From Hypomyces perniciosus (lineage: Eukaryota > Ascomycota > Sordariomycetes > Hypocreales > Hypocreaceae), in contig SPDT01000009.1 in assembly GCA_008477525.1 (NCBI GenBank), positions 186,001-250,000 of the forward strand: a DNA stretch of 64,000 bases, given 5' to 3'. Under the pieces are notes generated by a model. The model worked only from the letters and a program-made list of their open reading frames with translations, was not told the DNA's origin and searched no databases. Below are positions 33,898 to 44,366 of the stretch, in pieces. The stretch's first letter is position 1; the number at the start of each line of letters is the position of its first letter. The position numbers and the translations under genes are program-made.

Positions 33898-36773
33898 AGT
33901 CGGTGCCGCCGATACAGTTGGGAGCGAAGCAACCGGTGTCCTGTTCAGTTAAACTCTTGTAAACGCTCAAGCGCATAGACATGTCAATTGCAGTGTCCTG
34001 GGAGACAGGGTGCAGTGATTTGCTGTCGCTGAATGCCCGATTTCGTCCGGGGAGGAGCGGTGTCGTCTGGTCAGTCGCCATTGACGAAACTGGGTGTAGC
34101 ATGGTGTGTGGCTCTGTTTTGCTCTGTTACCATTGATAGGCATAGAGGACGATATGAGATGCCACCATGGCGGCGACTTGGCGAGGCGAGATAAGCCACT
34201 GTTCTATGAATAAAGTGGGGTCCGGTAGCAGAAAGGCAAGGAGAGGGAAGATTGTCTTAAGTCGCCGAGTTAGCATCGTTAAGCGAACCGGGGCTATATC
34301 GGCCGGAGCCACCGTGTCAAATCAGAAGTAGCTCCCTTCATCGGGAAGTTAGTTGGGGCCGGAGAAGCTGTCAGCTTACGACGCGGGATCAATGGCTTCA
34401 GTACTTCATCTGGCCGATGTGACCTATGTACTATAGAATCTTCTTTTGCTGAACTTGAAGTGGAGTAACTGTTTGGAATACCTCAATTAGGCTGGGACGG
34501 GCTGTGGATGGAGAGAGCACGACTTGGCAGTCGGGATAGCTATCGGGGCGGGTCGCCGACGCGGACACCCTGCCCCGGTGCCCCGATGCCGAAAGTGATG
34601 AAACTCGCTTTTGAGAGTCTGGCCAGTTCTGTGGCTATACTATCATTGAGTCTCTCGCAGGTAAGCCTGTCCATTATCTTGTGGGGTGATCGCCGGCGTT
34701 CGGGAGCATGGTTCAGTCCGAGACCCTCTTCTTTTAGCCCGAGAATCCCTCACGATATTTGCATTTTCCTATGCCCCAGGGCTGCCTAGGCCCTCCGTAA
34801 TCAACAGGGTTTCTATCCGACAGCAACCATTCACGCACATCCTAATCTTGGGTCTTCGTATTGGCCGTCACCACTGAACTATGTCCTATCTACTCTTTAT
34901 GACGGAGAGTATGCACTACCCTCTCACATCTCGACGCCAGGGCCGTGCATAAGCACAAGGATGAAAACGTGGCGCCCGATAACTGCCACATCATTGTCCT
35001 GGATATTTAATACGACAAGATTAGGAGGGACGTCTACGGCGGGTGGATGTACATGCAGCCGCCGAGCCTATCTTCGTTTTACACTGACCTGCAGTGCATG
35101 TCCATGATTAAGACCAGCCCTTTGCCCAAGTCCCAGGGCCAGCTTCCTCTGTACACTGGCGTGCCGGGCAACGAGCTGATTGATCCTCCGTGCGGCGTTG
35201 GGCCACCGCTGGGCGGGACAACTAGGGGAACAGGTAGAGGAGTTTGAATGTTGGTGTTTGAGTTCACCTTCTTCCTCAGGCAAGAGCCAGTAGAACCAAG
35301 ATGGCGGTAAAATTAAACAGCTGGAACTGGACTTAATACCGACAGGACTTTGGCAAGAAAAGGACAGAAGCTGAACAAGCAACCATATAGTCAGCCAATA
35401 ATACATAGTTATCCTTCTAGTTTAGGTCATCATATATAATGCTCATGCAAGTGGGAATGCCTATCCCAAGGTGATAGTGGGGATGGAGTATACATGGTTA
35501 TACAGGAACCCTGGGTTCCAATTTCCTTACTATCAATTCAAGGAAGTGAAAATCAGTCTCCCGGATTCCAACGCCTTGTGGAGAGAATGAGGAATCACAC
35601 CACGTCAACAGCGGGGGTTCACGATCGCACGAGAGCATCGGTCCTGCGCCGCCGACGATGATGATGATGGAATCTTTGCCTGGCCGAACCCACTAAGTCA
35701 GCGCGATGGTTTGACCGTGAAAGAAAAAGCAAAGCGCCTTTGATGGTGTCTATCTTATGATTAGTAGACTAACATCATTCCAGGAATGCTCTAGGAAAGT
35801 TCAGTTACCTCTGCTTCCGAGTTCTGCAGTCCCGACGTCTGCCTCGACGATGAAGAGCGCTAGCATCAATGACTACAACAAGACAGCGAGCTAATCAACG
35901 TCATTGGTGCGTACTCTAAAGCATTAACATCTCGCCTTCCTGCATGTTCTGAACATTAGAGTCTGTCCCATAAATCGGCGGCACCTCGCCGTACGCCCAA
36001 CAAGGCAAAACGCAGAGAACATTGCCTCTAATGCAGCCCAACACATTATTTCCAAAGGCCCTAATCGCTTCAAGTGTGATTCAGGGCCATCAAACAGGCA
36101 GCACCCCGGGAACCGGACCAACTAGTTGCCCCAGACACTGGTGGTTGTAATTAGTGTGGGCGTAATTTGGTATGTATAGGGCGATTCGCATATCTGCAGC
36201 AATTATCCTCCAACCGTGACAGCTGCCGGCTACCACGGCATCACCGCGCACCCCTGTGAAACACCAGCTCATCTCGGACTGTCTATCCATCTTATAGCTC
36301 AGCGAATGCCGAGACAGCTTCGTCTACTCCGTATTGATCGCCCATCCCCGCGAGCATACCAATCTGTCTAGTGCTGATGCGCCGCAACGCCAGATTCCAT
36401 CAATGAAGCAGTTCAGTCTAGCTGCCCTGTACTCTACAAGGGGCGCGAGTTGGAGATATGAGGTCTAGGTCTTATTCCCAGTCTATCATTTTGTGAAGGG
36501 GAAGCTGTTGAATCGGGGTTCTCGTGTCTGAAGACAACAGCTGCTGTGACATACCTCAATACACGTGAATCCATAATAACACTAGTATCCCACGTAAGCT
36601 GACTAGCCGGCCCGAGTGCGCCCTCTGAACTCTCTGGAATTGTTCCGTCTGGTTACATGCATGGACTGTCAGACTAGTTGGGCTTCCGAAGAGAATAAAT
36701 ATGTGCTCTCCTCTCCTCTCCGCCCACTTGTTCCTCTTCTCCTGACTCCTCATAATCCCATTTCACCGCCAAA
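33898..36773. other. 2.9-kb gene-poor stretch
   Basis: No recognised gene. The frame at about 34970-35247 plus includes GWMYMQPPSLSSFYTDLQC and YTGVPGNELIDPP and looks protein-like but is unassigned. The right end holds the DUF3431 promoter: an AATAAATAT box near 36694 and a CTCTCCTCTCC leader at about 36705-36720. Confidence 0.4.
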
Positions 36774-37526
36774 ATGAAGAATATCCCGCTGCTGACAGTA
36801 GTTTCTCTCTTTTCCCAGACGGTTATATGTGACCTGGGAATTGTCGTGGCACGATACAAAGAACCCCTTGAGCCATGGCTGCCCGTCGCCAAGAACACCT
36901 TTGTCTACTCCAAGGGTGGCATTTCCCAGGAAAATGACACTGTCGACCACAGCAATTTCCGATCTTACGACGCCCTTCCCAACATTGGTCGCGAGGGACA
37001 CACCTATCTCACCCATATCACTCAGCACTACGATGACCTCCAAGAGATTATGATCTTCTCGCAAGCCAATCCATTTGACCTCCTCGCCCCAGTCGTCAAC
37101 ACCACCCAGCAAATGGTCGAAATAGCGAAGCGCGTATCGAAGGACGAGATTGATCCCTTTAATCCTTCCCTCTTCCACGATACGGCCGACTGGGCAAAGA
37201 TCAACTGGTCTGACCCCAAAGAGTCCCTCTGGATGACTCCAAACCAGCTCAAGACACTTGACTACGCGCCTTACACGCCCGCGGAATTTTGGTCGCTCGT
37301 GTTTGGCCAGTGCGACCATCCGCCTGCGATTCGGTCGAACCACGGTGCGATTTTTGCGGTTCGCCGCGACACCATCAGGAAGCGGCCGAGAGTGGTGTTT
37401 GAGAGAGCTTTGGCAGAGTTTAACGAGGCCAACTCGGTGAATCCAGAGATTGGCTTCTTCTGGGAGCGGTTTTGGGCGCCGGCTTTTTCGAAGAAGTACT
37501 GGCTTTCCAAGATTGAAAAGCCATAA
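36774..37526 (+). CDS. DUF3431 family secreted protein
   Basis: An intact 250-residue protein. The N-terminus MKNIPLLTVVSLFSQTVIC is a likely signal peptide. The body begins DLGIVVARYKEPLEPWLPVA and carries FVYSKGG, LPNIGREGHTYLTHITQHYD and IMIFSQANPFD. These are the recurring blocks of fungal DUF3431 (PF11913-type) proteins, which resemble glycosyltransferase-like folds but have no proven reaction. Near the end HPPAIRSNHGAIFAVRRDTI and FWERFWAPAFSKKYW fit the family. The ATG has CAAA before it and a C/T-rich leader. Length is typical. The long opposite-strand frame (36750-37607) is a shadow. Confidence 0.85.
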   Translation: MKNIPLLTVVSLFSQTVICDLGIVVARYKEPLEPWLPVAKNTFVYSKGGISQENDTVDHSNFRSYDALPNIGREGHTYLTHITQHYDDLQEIMIFSQANPFDLLAPVVNTTQQMVEIAKRVSKDEIDPFNPSLFHDTADWAKINWSDPKESLWMTPNQLKTLDYAPYTPAEFWSLVFGQCDHPPAIRSNHGAIFAVRRDTIRKRPRVVFERALAEFNEANSVNPEIGFFWERFWAPAFSKKYWLSKIEKP

Positions 37527-37896
37527 ATAAGGGGTAATCGGTTTGGTTTGGTTTAGTTCCAAGGATGGCGCGGAAATGGATATGCTGTTGAGCGGCCGAG
37601 GCCACATGCCGGCACCAGTACTAGTTCTGATACCTTAATTAATTTGTACCCCTTATCGCCACATGAATCGAGTTGCCAAAATAGGTTGAAGATCTGCTCC
37701 TAGTTCATCATGGCTGTTCAGCCGCAAAGTTGGGTTATGGTGCTAAATTTTTAGACCTGCCCGCATTGAAGTTCACGATGCCGTCACTCCTGAGTTCACG
37801 TTCACGAGTATTAATACTGACCACAGCGCCCATTCCTCTGCAATTCACACGCCGCAAACGTATTTTTCCCTGACAAGGTTCTGCATTTTCTTCGTA
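37527..37896. other. Short intergenic region
   Basis: Nothing recognised. TTAATTAATTTG and similar AT motifs near 37635 could be part of the 3' end of the DUF3431 transcript. Confidence 0.35.
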
Positions 37897-38553
37897 ATGT
37901 CTTCAGACGAGGCAGTGGTCGCGTGGCTCATGGCCTCCGACGCGTCAATCCGCTGGCATGTCATGCGCGACCTCCTCGACGCACCAGAGCGTGAATGGTC
38001 AGCAGAAAGAAGCAAGGTCGAACACGAAGGTTGGGGAAAGGAGCTTCTCTCCCGCCAAGACGAAGACGGGCAGTGGGCTGACGGATGCTTTGTCCCATCC
38101 GATACCACCACTGAAGAATGGGCCAAGAGACAGCCCTTCACGGCGACCAATTGGGTTCTCACGCAACTGTACCAGTTCCGCCTCGATCCCAACTCTGAGA
38201 GAGCAAAGAAGACGGTCAAGTTGGTGGGCAAGAACTCGCGCTGGGATGAGGGCGGACAGCCGTTTTGGGAGGGCGTGACGGAAGAGTGCATCAATGGGCG
38301 GACTGTTGCCACTGGGGCATATTTCGGCGCTGACATGTCAGCTCTGGTCAAACGCCTCGTTGGCGAGCGTCTTGAGGATGGCGGCTGGAGTTGTGAGAGG
38401 GCAAACGGCTCCCTCCGCTCATCGTCTCACACCACAATCAACGTCCTCGAAGGCCTGCTCGCGTTTGAGAAGGCCACAGGCGGCACTCCCGAATCTAGGG
38501 TTGGGTTAGGCTATATTTTGCTGCCTAAGCTGTTCTGCCTTAATGTTATCTAG
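37897..38553 (+). pseudogene. Squalene-cyclase/prenyltransferase-fold protein, C-terminally truncated
   Basis: The ATG at 37897 starts MSSDEAVVAWLMASDASIRW and continues HVMRDLLDAPEREWSAERSK. LSRQDEDGQWADG and VKRLVGERLEDGGWSCERAN are the Q-W/G-G-W helix pairs of the alpha/alpha-toroid (squalene cyclase-like) fold. SHTTINVLEGLLAFEKATGG is the conserved third block. Homologues normally run over 300 residues; here the coding identity ends near 38500 (TPESR) and unrelated AT-rich DNA supplies the last 16 codons to a stop. Related bacterial and fungal proteins are uncharacterised, so no substrate is assigned. Confidence 0.65.
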
Positions 38554-38874
38554 CTATCTAGTTTATTTATATTTAAGAAAAAGGATAAAGAAATAAAGTA
38601 AAGGAAAAGATAAAAGATAGGAATAAAGTAAAGGAAAAAGTGAAGGATAGTGGTAAAGAATAGTAAATAAGGAAAATAGGGAGGATAAAAGAAATAGGGA
38701 AATAGGAAAATAGGAAAATAGGAAAATAGGAAAATAGGAAAATAGGAAATAGGAAAATAGGAAAATAGGAAAATAGGAAAATAGGAAAATAGGAAAATAG
38801 GAAAATAGGAAAGGAAAGGGAAGGAAGAAGAAAGGTATAATAATGGAAGGGAAGGAAAGGAAAGGAAGCTATAT
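38554..38874. other. Purine-rich tract containing a minisatellite
   Basis: The plus strand is nearly all A and G with scattered T. It holds the 8-bp tandem repeat listed separately and lies at the 3' end of a minus-strand LINE. Confidence 0.6.
38704..38811. repeat. AGGAAAAT tandem repeat
   Basis: About twelve copies of the 8-mer AGGAAAAT with one 7-mer variant (AGGAAAT) after the fifth copy. The tract then breaks into AGGAAAGG units. Confidence 0.95.
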
Positions 38875-41018
38875 TTAATTAGAACGGTTTTTCTGGGCCC
38901 GGCTAGCTAGCCAGCTAGGATCCTTAGATCTAGGAATTTCCCTGGCTATAGAAACTGCTGATTGGGCCCTAGTCTTAGCTAAGGTTAGCCCAATAAGGCC
39001 GTCTAGCCATTTGGCTGCTGTTGGTCCTATAAGCTGCTGTAGCTCTTTATAGAGCTTAGCGGTAGTTTTTTCCATAAGACCGCCGGCTGAGAGGATAATA
39101 GGCCTAAAAGAAGCACCTAAGGCGCTGTATTTACGGCGTTTTCCTCGGCTGCCTCCGTAAGTGTACTGTAGGGGTCTTCTTTAGCTTATGCCTTATTAAT
39201 AGCCACTATTTGAATATCGTAATAATAGCGGCTAGTGCCTAAGGTAATAGCAAAATCAGCCCTTAAGCTAGTCTTAAGGGTAGCGGAGCTTAAAGAAGGT
39301 TCGATTTCCGCATCCAAGTTAGCCTGGCTAGATAAGGTTTTATAGAATGCTCGGGTAACTTGGTTATGACGGATAATTCACTTTCTGTTAGCAGCTTTAC
39401 AGGTGTCTTCGTGCCCTAGGGCAACCTGGTCCCCACAATAGCTACAGGGTAGGTCGGTAGGTCTAGCTGGTAGCAGCAGCCGGCTCCTTAGGGCCTCTGT
39501 GACTTCCGGGTCCGCTATAATAAGCTGTTTTTGGGTTGGCAGGACCTGAAGCCATTGGCGGCTAAGATAGCTAGCATTTTCTAGCCTAGCTCTCTGAGAG
39601 TGAAGGTCTAGGGCTGCTGTAAGCCTAACTAGCCGTTGCTGGTTAGCCTCTATAAGAATAGCCTTAGCAGTCTGCTTAGGCTCTATAGGGCTATTAGCTA
39701 AGCTAGCTGGGCTAGCCCTTTGACCTAGGATTTGGTCTATGGTTGGTCTGCTAGCTTCTTTAGCTGCTTGGTAGATTTTAGCAGCTAAGTCGCTATACAG
39801 AGGGATTCCTAGGACACCATCCCTAGCTGGGAGAGCTATTAGGTCGGAATTAAGGCCCTGAAGCTGATCCTTATAGCCTAGAGGGTCCCTAGAAGCTAGT
39901 TCTTGGACTAGACCTTTAATTAGGTTATCTAAGGTCAGCCATTGGGTCTCTAGGCCACTAGGGTCTAGTTGCCTTAGTAGGTGCCGAAGAAGTAAATGAA
40001 TACTTCCCCTAAGCAATAATAAGCTATATTGCTTAGGTAAGCCCTGTAAGGTAGCTAGGATTTCCGAAAAGACCTTTATCTTAGCTTCTAAAAATCGTTT
40101 CCTAGCTGCCTTAGGGCCTATAAAAGTCCCTAAAGCGGCTAGGCCAGTTTTCTGTAAGTCGGAAACCCTATATTCCTTGCTTTTGGCTAGGTTTAGGGTA
40201 ACTGGGGACTGTTGGAAGATACCTTCTATCTTAGGTAATATAGGGTTTTGGCTATCCCTATCTAAGATATATAGGTCGTCAAGATAGGCTACTAGTATAG
40301 CTTGGGGTAGCTTGGCGATAAGGGCTTCGAGTGTAGGTCGGAAGGCTAGGGAGAATAGGAACGGTCCTAGGGGGTCTCCTTGCCTAACACCTTCACTAGA
40401 AGCTATAATAGCCCCTGAAGTTGTTACTAGTATAGAGGGCTTATTATAAGCCTAGGCTGCTGCTCGGTAAAAGGTTGGGGCGTATTTCGATATAGCAGCG
40501 GCGATAGCTTTCCTTCCAATAGAATTGAAAGCATTAGCTAGGTCTAGGGAAGCTATTTTAGCTATATCTTGGGGGTTACCCCTAGAAATAGCGTCTTATA
40601 GTAGGAAGATAGCTGGTTCCACGCCTCCTGGGGTCTGTACACCTAACTGGTTAGGTAATAGCATTCCCGGCTTAAAGGAGGTTATTAAAATAGCTTTCAT
40701 GGCTATCCTATAGACCATATCACCAATAGCTATTGGTCTGACGCCTCCGTCTGGCTTAGTAAGGGCTACTAGCCTAGCTGCACATAAAAGGCTAGGCCCT
40801 GGGGCTGTGCCTTGGCGTATCATATCAGCTAATAGACGGAGGAAATCTATAGTAGCAGATTCCCTGATTACTAGGTCTAGTAGTGGCCTAGTCCAGCCAC
40901 TAAGCCTGGGAGCTTTTTCTTTGTTAATAGAAGCTATAGCTTCTAGGATAGCTTCCCCGACATCGTTCTGGTCGGAACAATGGGTCGGACGGATTAAGTC
41001 GCGGACCGATCTCCCAAT
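38875..41018 (-). pseudogene. LINE with YLDD reverse transcriptase and R2-like C-terminal end
   Basis: Minus-strand pieces read KEKAPRLSGWTRPLLDLVIR, LVALTKPDGGVRPIAIGD and QLGVQTPGGVEPAIFLL, then stop, then SLDLANAFNSIGRKAI, VRQGDPLGPFLFSLAF and VAYLDDLYIL (YLDD instead of YADD). A long helical region to 39378 follows, with a CCHC-like CSYCGDQVALGHEDTC, then ADFAITLGTSRYYYDIQIVA and LIGPTAAKWLDGLIGLTLAK. The zinc motif followed by an acidic D...D-x-Q block after RT recalls the restriction-like endonuclease of R2-group LINEs; this last point is inference. Stops such as TAG for Trp and a frameshift near 39160 inactivate it. The 5' end is cut at 41018 by an LTR-like repeat. Confidence 0.72.
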
Positions 41019-41137
41019 TGTCACGTTCCGAGCACATCTCCCTTATATATAGTTGGTACCGTCATGATAATTGCTACAAATGCGATTATTAGCCTATTCT
41101 TTTGCCTATTGGCGTGACGGTATGACGGTTTGTCACA
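41019..41137 (+). repeat. LTR-like element, family B (119 bp)
   Basis: TGTCACGTTCCGAGCACATC to GGTTTGTCACA. TG...CA ends; three other copies are present (43007, 43169, 51920). Confidence 0.85.
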
Positions 41138-41370
41138 CCAATTAGAAAGAAGTGATCACCGAGTCTCTGGTGATCACCCAAAACGCTCACTACACTAGGA
41201 AACGTGATCACTTACTCGATCACCGCACTACAGCAGTGATCGTCGCAACGCTCACTAGAAGAACCAATGATCACCTATGAATCCCCTTTGTATATAAGAC
41301 TGGATAAGCTACGATCGTTTAGTATAGTTACTTAGACAGTCGTTAACAATTGTATTTACCTGAACCTACC
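41138..41370 (+). repeat. Family-A LTR, truncated at both ends
   Basis: Begins within the palindrome array (AAGTGATCACCG) and ends within TTAACAATTGTATTTACCTG. The first about 110 bp and the last about 110 bp of the 407-bp unit are missing. It joins family B on the left and a LINE on the right. Confidence 0.8.
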
Positions 41371-41372
41371 AT

Positions 41373-43006
41373 TTCTCTTGCGGCTTAGGCAACAGGGCTG
41401 GCTGGTCCAGTTCGTGAGGTGGGCAGAGTCCTTCATAAGCAACAGGACCGCCTCTATCCGCAAGGGAGACAGGACCACCTTACCGGGACTGGCACTCAAG
41501 TGTAGAGCCCCCCAAGGCTCCCCTATCTCCCCCATCATATCAATGCTATACTTCAGCCCAATCCTCCGACTTAAAGACCAGCACTCGCGCTTCAGATATA
41601 CAGACAATATCGCTATCTTTACTACAGGCAAGACCATTAAGGAAATAACTACACTTACACAGTAAGCGCTCGATAAGACACTAAAGTAGGGAGCAAAGAA
41701 CGCAATCTCCTTTACCTATAATAAGGCTGAACTAGTGCACTTTTACTATATAAAGGGATAAACCTATAATGAGGGAGTTATGATGGAAGGCAAACCGATT
41801 AATCCCAGTAAAGACATTAAATGGCTAGGAGTCTACTTTAACTCTAGACTCTCCTTTAAGAAATATGTGGAGACCCTTGCTGGCAGGGCGTGTAAAACTG
41901 CCAACTTCCTTAAGTCGCTTAATAAGATTTAGAAAGGGTTACCCCCCGAAGCAGTATTATAGGCAGCGAAGGCTTACGTCCTACCCACTACCTTATATAG
42001 CGTAGAAGTATAGTAGCCTAGGCTTAAACGCCAGTTACAGAGTAACCCGACTAGACAGGTAAATACAGAGGTTGCTGGGCTAATAGATAAGATAGATAAG
42101 GTCTTTAAAACTGCAGTAAGGGCAGTCCTTCCAGTTTAGAAGATTACCTACATTCCTATCTTACACAGAGAGTCTGGGATCCCCCCAGCCAGCGTTGCCC
42201 TAGCCCAGGCCCGCCTCAAGTGCGCAGCAAGGTTCGCGGGGCTGGACCGAGACCACCCGGTCAGCCAATGCATCGATAAAAAACTCCCCCCCCCGAGTGC
42301 TGCAGACCAGACTTTAGCGCACCGCTGCCCTAGTCAGTAAAACTATTAGACTTACGCTTTTCGCTAAGAGGCCTTCCTATATAATCCCTAGACTAAACTT
42401 AAAAGGCAAAGGCAAAGCAGCAGCAGTAAAAAGACACCTAGAAATATTAGAGTCCCTTCCTCCCACTACGATTATAGCGTACTCTAATAGATTGCAAATC
42501 GAAGGAAACTTAGGTTAGGGCGCAGTTATATACTATAAGGCAAGAGCAACTATAAACTTCGGCTGCCTAAGCAATGCCGAAGTATATAACGCCGAGGCAT
42601 AGGCTGCCCTGAAGGCTATAGAGCTAGTATTAAAACGCATAAAAGAAGATCGCTTAGTTTAAAAAGCCCTCTTTTTCCTCGACAACTTAGCGGTAGTCGA
42701 TAGGCTGCTCGGTAAACCCCCCCCCTCTATATAAGGAGCGTATATACACTTCCAGAAACTAGCACAAGACATCCTCCCGTGCACGACCTATATCTTGTAA
42801 GTGCCCGGATATAAGGATGTCATGGGCAATAAACAAGCCGACCGGCTTGTTAAATAAGGCGCCGCCCTCCCCGCCGTCCCACAGAACTAGGCGACAATTA
42901 CGCACATTAAAAGATAAGTTAAAGAAAAGATTGCTAAAGTGCAGGAGTAAAATTGGCTAGCTAAAGTCCCGGACTGCTATAAACGCTAGGGACTCGGAGC
43001 CCCAAG
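41373..43006 (+). mobile_element. RIP-altered Tad/I-type LINE ORF2 fragment
   Basis: Frame pieces: RQQGWLVQFVRWAESFISNR, CRAPQGSPISPIISMLYFS and FRYTDNIAIF (YADD changed to YTDN), then KPINPSKDIKWLGVYF with many TAG/TAA stops. An RNase H-like end follows (KQADRLVK near 42830) and the family 3' block ending at GLGAPS. The last 300 bp parallel the LINE fragment in the GT8 gene, for example GAYIRFQKLAQ and GNEQADRL, but with G-to-A and C-to-T changes. Dead copy, truncated at both ends. Confidence 0.82.
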
Positions 43007-43126
43007 TGTCACGGTCCAAGCACGTTTTCCCTTATATACAGTTGGTACCGTGATGATAATTGCTACAAATGCGATTATTAGCCTATTCTTTTGCCTGTTG
43101 GCGTGACGGTATGACGGTTCGTCACA
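43007..43126 (+). repeat. Family-B LTR-like element, left arm of an inverted pair
   Basis: 120 bp, TGTCACGGTCCAAGCACG to GGTTCGTCACA. Confidence 0.88.
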
Positions 43127-43168
43127 CAGCTTAAGGCTATTACAGCAAACGCAACTATCGCAGCAAAG

Positions 43169-43287
43169 TGTGACAAACCGTCATACCGTCACGCCAACAG
43201 GCAAAAGAATAGGCTAATAATCGCATTTGCAGCAATTATCATAACGATACCAACTGTATATAAGGAAAACGTGCTCGGAACGTGACA
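43169..43287 (-). repeat. Family-B LTR-like element, right arm of an inverted pair
   Basis: 119 bp, TGTGACAAACCGTC to GGAACGTGACA, the inverted counterpart of 43007-43126, separated by a 42-bp spacer. Confidence 0.88.
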
Positions 43288-44171
43288 CAAAGGCCCCGCA
43301 TTTTATATACACAGACGCAGCATAAATATTACTGCCACTATAACTGACTGAGAATAATATAACCCTATTAAATAATGAAAGACAGTTTAATAGGTCTTAT
43401 ACGCTATACTGCACAATTAACATTTTAAGAGTATAAGATAAAGCAAGCGACTGAGTAATAGCAGGTGCAATCCGCTCTACAGTTAAGGATAGAGTTCACA
43501 CTAAATGAAATAATCCCTCGTAGCGATATCAGGGGATAACCTAGGACCTAAACCCTAGACTAACCCTAGACTGTATCAGGATTGCCTGCAGAGATGAAAT
43601 AGAGTATATAGAGGTTAAAAGAGTACTAAAAGGAAAGTTAATTCGAGGAGCCAGGGTACTATAAGATAACCTCTACTATATTAAAGTTAATAGTATCCTC
43701 TAAGCAGCAGTCCTAGATAAGAAGGGTAGGGAGCTATTTAAAATAGCGGAAATCTTTAAAAAGGAAAACAATACCTAAGTTGCGAAGGTAGTATAGCTTA
43801 GCGATAAGACCAGCCTAAAAAATATAGCTTAATAATAATATATCTTAACAAGAAGTCAAAAGCGGAGAAGTTTCTCCAGGAATAGTATTTCTATACTAAA
43901 GGACTTTCAAGATTCACTATTATATTTAAACTATAAGAGCGCCTAAAGCAGTACTATAACTGCTAGGAGATTACTAATCATAAAGCCTATCAGTATTATA
44001 AGCTCTAAGAATATGCGAGATATGCTAAAGTAAGACATTACCACAATATATATATAGAAATAATCCTAAAATGTATCCTATACAAGGGACTATATAAATC
44101 ATTTAGCAAAAATTGCTAGAAGCTTTACCTATCTTATTATAAGTAGAACGTTCTATATAATATAACTAAAT
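43288..44171 (+). pseudogene. Tad-like LINE, ORF1 with zinc knuckles (split by the chromovirus)
   Basis: The RIP-altered frame reads RDEIEYIEVKRVLKGKLIRG, AAVLDKKGRELFKIAEIFKK, YYNCW-type and KCILYKGLYKSFSKNCWKLY. This resembles the Gag-like ORF1 of fungal Tad LINEs, which has tandem CCHC motifs; several Cys codons are changed. It is cut at 44171 by the chromovirus; the TAAAT at 44167-44171 is repeated at 51359-51363, where the LINE resumes. Confidence 0.7.
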
Positions 44172-44307
44172 TGTCACGACCCGACCATGTCGAAGACTAG
44201 GTCACGGGGACACGGGAGAATATCGGATGTACCGACCAATCATCAGGAAGTGATCACCGCGCTAAGAGTGATCACTCAAACGCTCACTACACCAAGACGT
44301 CATCAGT
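44172..44307 (+). repeat. Chromovirus 5' LTR, internally deleted
   Basis: TGTCACGACCCGACCATGTC to about CACCAAGACGT, after which the sequence leaves the LTR and enters the leader. About 270 bp of the LTR is missing, including its right half. The exact boundary is approximate. Confidence 0.8.
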
Positions 44308-44366
44308 ACTTGGTCGCTGAAAACGCTAGACTTAACTAAATAATTCACCAACAGTAAACAACCATC

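Noticed and set aside
36750..37607. 285-codon open frame on the minus strand
   Set aside because: It is the exact antisense shadow of the DUF3431 gene, with no recognisable domain of its own.
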